64,000 bases of DNA, from contig NW_026944384.1 of NCBI RefSeq assembly GCF_033439725.1, positions 62,001 through 126,000 on the forward strand, read 5' to 3'. The number at the start of each line of letters is the position of its first letter. The stretch's first letter is position 1. A program made the translations under genes and the position numbers. The DNA is from Neurospora tetraspora. Lineage: Eukaryota > Ascomycota > Sordariomycetes > Sordariales > Sordariaceae. Below, in pieces: positions 21,111 to 29,551 of this stretch. The notes under the pieces are model-generated. The model was given only the letters and a program-made list of their open reading frames with translations. It was not told the DNA's origin and ran no database searches.

Positions 21111-21338
21111 GAGCAGCAAGGGCAGCTACAGATTATTCTCGATGAGGCCAGACTCAACGAGAATCCCGTGAACCGACTAACGCGACTGATGAGAGAGCAC
21201 TTCTGGGAGGGTCTAACACGCCGCATTGATGCTTCCAGCATCGAGATCGCTGCGCGGGATCCCAAGGACTGGACCGACGATCCTCAACCCAGTATAGAAA
21301 AGGCACCAAGGGCAGTTAGCAAGACCACGTTGGAATAA
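21111..21338 (+). pseudogene. Fragment of a neutral trehalase gene
   Basis: An open stretch of 75 codons ending in TAA encodes [51 protein letters not shown]. This is the segment of fungal neutral trehalase (Nth1/TreB) between the regulatory N-terminus and the catalytic domain, where the family has [15 protein letters not shown], FWxxLTRRID and AAxDPKDWT. The catalytic (alpha/alpha)6 domain and the N-terminal phosphorylation region are absent, and after DDP the sequence is unrelated. It is a translocated partial copy, not a working enzyme. The intact gene must lie elsewhere. It directly follows the cupin-like gene. Confidence 0.55.
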
Positions 21339-23560
21339 GTTGCTCTGGGGATATAAGTCACATATGACCTTCATCCCAGTTTATAACTTTGCTATGTAAT
21401 TAGTAATGTAATATGTACGCCTTACCTGAATCAAACTTTGCCAAGCGGTGTCTTTCCCCGGTGTTCTCAACTTACTAGAAGGCATATATCATTGCTTCGT
21501 CGTAGCTTCCCGGACGTAGCGAAAGCACTCAGCGCATTGATCAATCTGTACCGGACTGTCCATGAGGTGTTCGGTTCATTCCTAAGGCCAGTTGAAGGTC
21601 GGGTGCCTTTGACAAGTCCTGTATTCCTTCATCAGAATGACACAGCCAGAAACAGCGGGAAAGATTACCTACGAACGCTTTGTACTTGCAAAGTAAGCAG
21701 ACTATGGTCCCTTCTTTGCTTGTACTGATGCCAAGAAACCCAATTGTTTTGTCGTTACAAGCGCGGTATGTACGGAAAGCGGCCTGCGGATGCATGCCTC
21801 CAGGGATTACCAAAGGATTGACATTTTGCAAGTAATGTACTGTGGTAAACAGCGCCATTAAGAAACGGACTTATGGATTTAGTCTTTCTAAATAGTTGGG
21901 CGTTTGAGGAAACAAGATTGGTGGTGTAATCGATGAGTGTCCTCCCAGCGTTAATCATGGTCTTATTCATGGTTACAGCTCTGGGGTGAAGATTTGAAAC
22001 TTACCGTATTGCGTAACAGTTATGAAAGAATGGTACATGTACGCACTCGACACCGGAGTGAGTACCAGGGTGAGAAAACATGGTGTCTCTCTTGTAAAAC
22101 CAAAAGGCAATAGAAAAACGACACTGGTTGGTGTTCTGTGGCCCAAGTTACCTGTAAGTGATGACGGTAGGTTCTTCCGGACTTACTTGATAATAGCCGA
22201 GACAAAGCATGGCAGTCAAAGGGATGGAGGACAGAGTAACGACAGGAGTAGAGCTGATTTGCGTCGTGAACTGTCAGATTACCTATCCTGTGGGTTAGCA
22301 TCATTAGCAGAAATATTCAATACTAGGTGAGATACTGAGTCGCTCAGGTTTCGATGCACATGAGTTGAGAGCCTTCAATCAACAAGCGGGCATTGTCGAT
22401 GGCGAATAAGGCGGGTAAAGAAGCTAGCATTAGTCTCCTTCATCTGTGGTAAGATACGATGTATTAGTACGGGAAGCGATTGAGTTGAGAGTTGAAATGA
22501 AACTGGTTGAGAAGGGGAGATAAGGGGGGCATAACTGGATGGGCCCAGAAGGTCGTTCGGAGACCTCGGGAGTAGGGGCAGTTATTGACCAAGTGGCGTA
22601 CGGGAGGAAAGACATGACAGCGATAGAGTGATGGAGAAAGCTGAAAGCGTTACATTCGTTGGTCAAGTTGATAAAAAAATGATGACCAAGGGAAAAAGCA
22701 ACTCTCGAACCTTTTAGTACTGAAAGAGATTGCGAGAAGAAGGAAGCTGCCCGCGTCATCGGAATGTCTGCCCCAGGACGTAAGAATTCGCCGTCGATGG
22801 ATGAAAAAAACAACCAAAGGGTCGCTCGGACACGTGAGTTAATTTTTGGCAAGCATCATTGGCGAACTTAGCGAGTGGGAAGGTTCGGGATGATGATCTG
22901 GGAATGCGTCCACATTGGTGTTTGGAAATGGAAGGCACGACGGATGAACTGTGAATGGAGGTGAGTTCAGCAAGTGGAAGGACTACCTGATGCGGCATAC
23001 AGACGCAGAAGCATGCATGAAAAATTAGTGCAGCTGCAACACGCTACCAACCCAAGTTCTCTGCGGGGGTAAACTTCAGGCTGGATTTGCCAGACGACTT
23101 TTGCTTCCTTTTACAAGGAGACACCCAATCCATCTTTTCCATCCTTAACTAGGTTGAATCTCTTCCATCCCATCACCTCCAGACTGTCTCCAGATATCAT
23201 CTTCGACGGCAGCAACATCCCCAGTAACGGGACATCATTTGGTCAACAGCGCCGGTACCTTTCACCCACCCACATCTTCTACCCATCCCTCTTTACTCTG
23301 CGTCTCGGCCCGCTTGTCACCCTCCAGCGTTGCGTAATGTATCGGTGGTTCCGAGGAGGATCCCTGATCGCCAGTTTGTCTTCGCATGAACAGACTGACT
23401 TTGTGGTGAACAGACATCTAGTAGGTATGCTCGTTCCGCCGGATATCTCAAGAACCTCCAAGGACAAGTCACTCCCATCGGCATCCTTCAAGTAAATGTG
23501 CTGAGGCCTAATGATATATCCAGTTCCCACACTTGCCTTTTACTAAACTCAATAAGGTAG
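21339..23560. other. Long interval without a supportable gene
   Basis: Frames of 80-140 codons exist on both strands (for example 22430-22852 minus and 23154-23495 plus), but none shows family motifs. Near 23450-23500 a short plus-strand match to the linker of the 29.5-31.6 kb gene (GQVTPIG against GQVLPIG) hints at another eroded piece. Composition is normal, so it is not a RIP block. Confidence 0.4.
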
Positions 23561-23599
23561 TTTGTGAGGGAGAAAATCGAAAGATTCGAACTATTGTCG

Positions 23600-23770
23600 A
23601 AACAATAAGACCTAAAGACTACGTTTAAAGGTCTATTGGGGGACAGTCAAGGAATTGGATAGGAAAAGAGAGGTATAAATGCACTTTCGTTAACGTATAA
23701 TCTTCAACACAGTGAAAAGGCAGTATGTGAAGTTCGAAGAATGTGCCCTTATATGTACCTAGGTACCTTA
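23600..23770. repeat. Copied intergenic block (copy c)
   Basis: TTTAAAGGTCTATTGGGGGA followed by CAGTCAAGG matches the blocks at 17589 and 19237, more diverged. It lies upstream of the promoter-like copy at 23823. Confidence 0.4.
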
Positions 23771-23822
23771 AATGGTTCGAGTTCAGCTAATTGACCAAAC
23801 AGAGGCAAGTACTTTGATGCAA

Positions 23823-24165
23823 GGCAGACGGCGGAGAAGGTCCCGTCAACGCTCCTTCCTTCCTTCCTTCCTTCTAGCCACACTCGTACCTGCCGCCCTG
23901 CCCCCCTTGGTTGGGAGGCTCAGCTTGAACTTGTCCCGGGCAGGAACGGGCCGGCAACGGAGAAGGAGGGGTGCCTAATTTGTGGACCGAAAGTTTGACA
24001 ATGAGAGTAACGGCCCCTCCTCGTTTCCTCCCTGCCAAATTATCCACCGCATCTTTCTCCCCCTCTCCCATCAACTTCCACTCAACCCACAAATTTCTAT
24101 CACGGCATTTCTCTCTATCTGCCATTTTACAAGCAACACACTCCACCGCAAGTTGACTACCACAT
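23823..24165 (+). repeat. Copied promoter-like block (copy 2)
   Basis: Starts GCAGACGGCGGAGAAGGTCC. It contains TTCCTTCC repeats, then CAGGAACGGGCCGGCAACGG, GTGGACCGAAAG and CTGCCAAATTATCCACCGC. Related blocks lie at 27138-27480 and 29155-29480 in the same order, and partly, inverted, at 19030-19178. It directly precedes the family gene starting at 24236, so it likely holds its promoter and 5' leader. Confidence 0.6.
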
Positions 24166-24235
24166 ATACCGGTTGCCACGGGGGTCTTCCAAGCCATCCA
24201 AGCCCGTGTCGGAAGCCAGTACCTCGACGCCCAAT

Positions 24236-25012
24236 ATGCCGGCCATCAAGAAGGAGCATACGCCGGTCACCAAGAAGGAGGATATGCCGGTCATCAAGAA
24301 AGAGCCTGACACAGAGGAGTCGCTACCTCTACATGTCATCGCGCAAGCCAACCCAGAGACTAAAAGCGCCAAAAGAAAAGCAAGAAGCGAGAGTCCCCCT
24401 AACCCTCCCCACATCCATCCTCAATTAAGGAGGGAAAGAGAGGGCGAGATGAGACTCGTGCCCTTGAAAAAGCCCAAAGACACTGAGGTGTGGCAGTACC
24501 TGATGAGTGTGAAGCCAGATATCTACATGCCCCGTTGCGTCACAAAAGACAGGGCCATGCGCGACCTCCTGCAATTTTTTACGCGCAAGCGTGACTTGCC
24601 AGAGGTATGGAAGACTCGGCTGGCTTTAGAAGGAGCGGGTCCCGGAAATTTGCGGTTGATCTTCGCCTACCTCGTTGGCAACTATCCTGGCTCTGCGGTG
24701 TGCGCCAACTGTGCCGAAAAATGGCTTACCGTCGACCCCGCCATGGCGGCGAGCTTGGTGGAGGGAAACGAAACAATCCACAAAGCTGCTGCTTTCCCCA
24801 GGTGCATCCTATTCCCCGAGATTGGAGCTTCCGGAAGTTCATCAGCAAAAAGAGAGTGTGTCAATGCGGTCTACCGAGAGTCCAAGGATCTGTCGATGCC
24901 GGAGATTTGGTCGTCGTCCGCCCCTGCTCCCGCTCGTGATCCCGCTTCCCTTCAGGCATCCTCTCTGGCAGAGAAGAAGAGGAGGAGAAGGGGACGGGCC
25001 GGTCGAGGGTAA
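24236..25012 (+). CDS. Central-domain family protein with repeated IKKEP motifs, 258 aa
   Basis: Start chosen at the ATG of MPAIKKEH, the position where the paralogue at 29552 starts MPTIKKEP. The frame is open upstream but has no earlier ATG. The N-terminus holds three KKE motifs (AIKKEH, VTKKED, VIKKEP), of which the two IKKE copies fit the SUMO-attachment pattern, followed by a basic stretch (KSAKRKARSE) that may be a nuclear signal. The central domain covers about residues 80-220: VWQYLMSVKPD, KRDLPEVWKTRLALEG, VCANC, AAAFPRCILF, RECVNAVYRES. It ends in a lysine/arginine-rich tail (AEKKRRRRGRAGRG). There is no zinc finger upstream and no cupin downstream in frame. Acidic coding-like sequence follows at 25084-25355 in other frames, so the 3' end may be truncated. 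Confidence 0.6.
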   Translation: MPAIKKEHTPVTKKEDMPVIKKEPDTEESLPLHVIAQANPETKSAKRKARSESPPNPPHIHPQLRREREGEMRLVPLKKPKDTEVWQYLMSVKPDIYMPRCVTKDRAMRDLLQFFTRKRDLPEVWKTRLALEGAGPGNLRLIFAYLVGNYPGSAVCANCAEKWLTVDPAMAASLVEGNETIHKAAAFPRCILFPEIGASGSSSAKRECVNAVYRESKDLSMPEIWSSSAPAPARDPASLQASSLAEKKRRRRGRAGRG

Positions 25013-25083
25013 AGAGGTTGCCCTTGGGGCAGATGTAGGGGATGAAGGCTTTGTGTTCGCGCGACCACCTAGCTACCAGAGAG

Positions 25084-25355
25084 AGAGCACTTCCAGCCAC
25101 ACCATGAACGGAAGTGGCGACGACGAAAGTGACGGAAGTAGCAGCAACGGGAGCAACGGGAGTGATACCGAGTGACGGAGATGATACCGACGAGGCGGAG
25201 ATGATACCGGCAAGGCGAAGGAGGAGGTTGGGCACAAGAAACTTAATGAGACCAAGCTTCCAAGCAGTGTCATTTCGAAAGCGATGGGCATGAGCGACTA
25301 CATGTACGAGAGCAGTGGAAGGGATATTGACCTGAAGAAGGAATACAAGGCCTAG
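25084..25355 (+). pseudogene. Acidic Ser-rich and Lys-rich coding remnants
   Basis: Two coding-like pieces in different frames: SSHTMNGSGDDESDGSSSNG (about 25092-25173, ending in TGA), and GKAKEEVGHKKLNETKLPSS, then SKAMGMSDYMYESSGRDIDL, ending KKEYKA and TAG at 25355. They follow the central-domain gene without a clean intron. The Ser/Asp/Gly repeat resembles the minus-strand segment at 25854-26156, so both may descend from one linker sequence. Confidence 0.35.
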
Positions 25356-25853
25356 CATATTACATTGCTGCCTGTCTAGGTCTTGCCGTCATGGTGAATT
25401 TGGTTGGGTTTCATGAGGCCCTGGCGCATGCCTGTTTTTGAAGCTGAGAAATATAATGGTAATCCATGACTTTCACCTTTTTTTGCTCAGTACACCATGA
25501 GGATTCTTCTCCATACTACAAATATAAGGCTTCACTTGCCATGGCGATTCCTATCCAGTACTATGTTACTTAGTGAACATCCCGGTGTCACTTTCACGCC
25601 CTCATCACCTGGAGGATAAAAATACAAGACCGGACAGGAAGATACTTTGCCTTTCGTTACCATCATGCCAGTTTAAGCATCAATATTCTTTTGCCTCCAT
25701 GCGTGGTCTTTTTCAACACACGCCGTCCTTTCATATATGCGATTCAATACGCCATTATACGGTCCACGGGATTACCGGGCAGCTGCAAGTAGGTAGTTAT
25801 CATAAATTGCCACTAGAACGGAGATTCCTCCCTCGAGTAGTCTCTAAGCAGAC

Positions 25854-26717
25854 CTATGGGTACCTTCTCGCTCTCGTTGCCGTCACCTCCGTTGCTCTCG
25901 TTGTCGTCACCTCCAGCTCCGTCACCTCCGTCGCTCTCATCGAAATCACTTCCGCTCCGTCGCTATCGTTGTCGCTACTTCCGTCACTCTTGTCGTCACT
26001 GTTTACTTCGCTGCTGCTCGGAGGCGTTTTGTTGCCAGTTTGAGGCTTTGAATCGTCGCGCTTATCAACCGGCACAGCGGGAGTGCCAAGTGCGCCTGAT
26101 ACGGGTTGGAGAGGTACAGAGTGAGACGGTTGACGCAGGCTCTGGCTCTGCAGCATCCGTCCTTGACCCGCAACGTAGGGCTAGTGCTTTGCATCCTTGG
26201 CGGACTCGGCATCTTGGGGAAGAAGAGAGCTTGTACCGTCAAGGTGATCGTGTAGGATTTCTCCGGAATGGAATCTCTAGGTATAGAGGAAGGTCCTTTG
26301 TCAGCAGCCTTTTCATAATGGGAACGACGGCTGGAGTCACAGAAACTGCGAGTACAGTCGGTAGCAGCGCTCTATTCAAAGTGGAGATAATGCATTAGCG
26401 TTCTTACTCACTACAAAATGCTCGCCCAGGTCCGGCGACACGGCGAATGCTTGTCCACAAGTTCGAAATGGGCAGTGGCAAATTTTGGGCTTTGGAGAAA
26501 AACTGGACTTGTAACCCTCTGGGAAGAGCGTGCCAAAGCCGTGGTTTGACCGGGGCTCTCCATCTTTAAGCGCGAGGTCAGCAAAGCCCAAACAACGCTC
26601 ATAAGGAAGGGGTTTCTGGGAGGTAGACTCACCAGATACGTCTTTCCACTCGTCGTATCTTCTTTTCCCGTCTCCGATGGAACCAGGTGCCACCGGCTTC
26701 GAAGCGTGTCCCGCCAT
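25854..26717 (-). pseudogene. Family member with intact N and Z exons, decayed body
   Basis: First exon 26717-26633 (MAGHASKPVAPG ... GDGKRRYDEWKDVSG) ends at a GTGAGT donor. Second exon 26563-26412 continues in phase with SNHGFGTLFPEGYK and the finger CHCPFRTCGQAFAVSPDLGE, ending before a GTGAGT donor. Both introns keep the phases seen in the intact members (1, then 0). The third exon should begin near 26340, but no acceptor there opens a frame with the second zinc histidine. Farther down, 26156-25854 has a coding-like Ser/Asp-rich frame (PSSSEVNSDDKSDGSSDNDS) with no central domain. The zinc-finger exon and the start of its intron are near-identical in pattern to the copy at 11958-12095. 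Probably a young, truncated pseudogene. Confidence 0.5.
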
Positions 26718-26991
26718 TGTTCAGAGTCCTGTCCCGATAGCGGGTAACGAAACGCTGGGGTCGATGACGGGAGAAGAAAGCAGAGGCAAGAAGAGGAAGG
26801 GAATGAGGTTGGAAGTAGACGTGAGCGAATGTGTTGACAGAGTTAGGTAGAAGGGTTGTTGAGCAAAGATTGTCGCGTTGCTGGCCAGCTGTTGCAGTCG
26901 CAAGATGAGATCGGAAGTCAGGTCGGGGGTGATAAAATGACGGGGTAAAGACAAGGTGATTGAAGTAGAAATGAAGGAGTCGCGGTGAAAA

Positions 26992-27112
26992 CAGAAATGT
27001 ATGCTGCAAATATCTAAGTATCCGTTCTCATCCCGATAAATAATTTCAGCCCGGGGCACCTATCAGGTAGATATACTTTCAGTTTGTTACCTATATAGCG
27101 GAGCCGCAGCAG
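26992..27112. repeat. Direct repeat, copy 1 (120 bp)
   Basis: CAGAAATGTATGCTGCAAAT through CCTATCAGGTAGATATACTT to GCAGC repeats at 28796-28927 with about 10-15 differences and one short insertion. The spacing of 1.8 kb is similar to that between promoter-like blocks at 27138 and 29155, so the two form one tandem duplication. Confidence 0.65.
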
Positions 27113-27137
27113 CAAGTACCTATACCTTATAGCAACA

Positions 27138-27480
27138 AGACAGACGGCAGAAATTGTCCCATCAGCACTCCTTCCATCCTTCTGGCCAAATTCGTACCTG
27201 CTATCCTCCTTTGGGGAAGCTCAGATTGTACTTGTCCCGGCCAGGAACGGGCCGGCAACGGAGAGGGGAGGCCCCTAATTGGTGGACTGAAAGGTGGAAA
27301 ATGTGAGTAGGTAGGTAACGGCCCCCCTCGTTTGCTCCCTGCCTAATCGCGTACTTCTCCCCCTCTCTTATTAATTTCCACCCAGCCCTCAAACTATCTA
27401 TCGCGTATTCCCCCCCCCCCTTCTCTCACAATTTTCATTCAATCCTTATATTTCTACAACGGCAATCCCCTCCTCCTACT
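27138..27480 (+). repeat. Copied promoter-like block (copy 3)
   Basis: Same order of elements as at 23823-24165: CAGACGGCAG, TTCCATCCTTCTGGCCAAAT, CAGGAACGGGCCGGCAACGG, GTGGACTGAAAG, GTTTGCTCCCTGCC. Here it is followed only by a short start-region remnant (27525-27780). Confidence 0.6.
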
Positions 27481-27524
27481 ACCTCGCAAACCTCACACTT
27501 CTACTACGAACAGACCGCAGCAAA

Positions 27525-27780
27525 ATGCCGCCGCTACCGCCGTGGTTGCCGTCCAAGCCGTCGCGGTCGGAGGCGATGAAATGGCGGGGTAAAGTCAAGG
27601 GGAGTGAAGGAGGAATAAAGGACGGGAGTCGTAGTGGAAAAAAAAGTGGAAATGGTTTGCCGAAGGCACCGGCCAAATACGGAGGAGATTCAGAGAAGGA
27701 AGGAGCGGCAAAGCATCTAATGATGAATGGAAGGCCGGACACCAACTTAGCTGCTCAACCCCCTTTGACCGAACGGTAAA
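27525..27780 (+). pseudogene. Start-region remnant of a family gene
   Basis: ATGCCGCCGCTACCGCCGTG then GTTGCCGTCCAAGCCGTCG opens an 84-codon frame. The same words occur inverted at about 18640-18675 and, altered, at 24173-24210, upstream of the paralogue's ATG. No central domain or finger follows. The block is cut by a different, AACCGT-rich sequence from about 27755. Confidence 0.35.
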
Positions 27781-28760
27781 AGTACTGTTTTTTTTTGGGA
27801 ACCGTACATTCACAGTTTATTTCGTATAAACGGTTGAAAATCCTCACAGTATTGCATCGCGACGGTTAGATGTTTTAACCATAGAAATTTATACCGGAAA
27901 GACATTTGCTCAGCCGTTTTGAAATAGGAACCGTTCAATGCCAGTTAAATAACGGGTGATTTCTTAGGAACCGTGAGAAACCAGTTGGTAATAGGGGAAT
28001 AGTAAAAAACTATTAGAGTATTAGAAAAAAGGAAAGAAGGAAAGAAGGCAAGAACGACGATAACCACCTTCCACTACTATAAGGTCTGCATCAGAGCGAA
28101 AACTTTGTAATTCTTCTTTTTTCCTCCTCGCAACCAAAAACCACCAAGTCATCCATTAGAATTAGGGAGCTAGGGAGTCAAGGACGGGAATTGGACAATC
28201 CATTCACCAAATCATTGTCTTCCAAGTGGAAGTTGTAGCCAAGTGGCATTGCAAAATCAATGCTTTGGTAAGGGATGTTCAAGCTTTCTCTCTCTCTCTC
28301 TCTCTTTCTCTCCCTCTTTCTCTCTCTCTTTCTCTCCCTCTTTCTCTCTCTTTCTCTCCCTCTTTCTCTCCCTCTTCTCTCTCTCTCTCTCTCTCCCCAA
28401 GTAATATAGCTAGTCAATTGAAACGATTTCTTCCAAAGGGAACCAATGCCAATGCATCATTGTGACCGTGAATTCTAGGTTGGCCGGGCTTCTAGGTTGG
28501 CCGGGTTTCCGCTGCCAGGCCCACCTGGGACCAAGCACCGTTTACACTTTTTCACCATTCCCAAAAAATCACCGTGAATAATCCTACACCGTGCGATATC
28601 ACTGTAAACTAACCGAAACTTTCTAGAAGAACCCTTCCCTAGTATAAACCGTATGTAAACTAATTACCGTAGTTCTTTAGTTATTCCTATTATACGGTAT
28701 AACCCTGCAAACTGTGCCAGCACCGTGAGATCACGGTTAGGCCAGAGGGGGGCCCACAGG
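27755..28760. mobile_element. Candidate small inverted-repeat element, about 1 kb
   Basis: The left end CCCCCTTTGACCGAACGGTA and the inverted right end CCCCCTCTGGCCTAACCGTG match at about 15 of 20 bases. The interior is rich in short AACCGT/ACGGTT words in both orientations, and has no gene. It interrupts the duplicated family block between 27525 and 28796. No target-site duplication is evident, so identity as a non-autonomous DNA element is tentative. Confidence 0.3.
28286..28396. repeat. CT-rich microsatellite
   Basis: About 110 bp of (CT)n interrupted by TTT and CCC units; the minus strand is an uninterrupted purine tract. Lies inside the candidate inverted-repeat element. Confidence 0.9.
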
Positions 28761-28795
28761 TAAGAAATACCAAGTACTCATCTGGGATTTCACTG

Positions 28796-28927
28796 CAGAA
28801 ATGAGCGTAATGCTGCAAACATCTAAGGATCCGTTCTCATCACGACAAAACATTTGATCCCGGGGGACCTATCAGGTAGATATACTTTCAGTTAGTTGCC
28901 TATGTCCTATATAGAGGAGCTGCAGCA
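28796..28927. repeat. Direct repeat, copy 2
   Basis: Copy of 26992-27112 with few differences, including CCTATCAGGTAGATATACTT intact. Confidence 0.65.
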
Positions 28928-29154
28928 CCGTTGATGAAGTGCAAGATGCGTTATTGGATGAAAGAGGAGAGAGCAAGACGTGTTCCAAGTACCAAGTACC
29001 TGCTCTCCTTCACGAGCAACAGTGTGATCGCCCTGCAATCTTCGAACAGCGCCTTCTTAAGGTTGAGATAGCTTTTGGGTCTCCGGATCTTCCACTTTTT
29101 GCAGGACAAATGTTCAGCTAGAAACCGAAAGTTTCCATGTATGATACGGTACAC

Positions 29155-29480
29155 GACGTCAGGCAAGGTCCCGTCAACGCCCCTTCCTTTCTTCCGGCCA
29201 AATTCGTGCCTGCCGTCATCCCCTTGGGAGGCTCAGAACTTGTCCGGCAACGGGCCGGCAACGGAGAAAGGGGGTTCTAATTGGCGGGCCGAAAGGCTGA
29301 AAGTGAATGTGAATGTGAGGCTCCCCCTCCTCTCTTGCCCGCCAACAATTTCCCCGGCGCAATTCTTCCCTTCTACAAGTAGAGGTACCATCGACTTTCA
29401 CGCGGCCCTTGGATTTTCGCCACGGAAATCCCTTCCATCTACCATCTCGCGAGCAACACACTTCGAACGCAGATTTACCC
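29155..29480 (+). repeat. Copied promoter-like block (copy 4)
   Basis: Contains AGGTCCCGTCAACGCCCCTT, CTTCCGGCCAAATTCGTGCC, ACGGGCCGGCAACGGAGAA and a diverged 3' half. It lies directly upstream of the double-module family gene starting at 29552. Confidence 0.6.
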
Positions 29481-29551
29481 AGACCACGACAAGATACCGA
29501 CTGGCCCGAGTCTAAGCCGCCCAAGCCCGCATCTAAAGCCAGGCGCCCAAG

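Noticed and set aside
21438-21728. SGVFPRCSQL, similar to the FPRC motif of the family
   Set aside because: No other family motif before or after it; likely coincidence.
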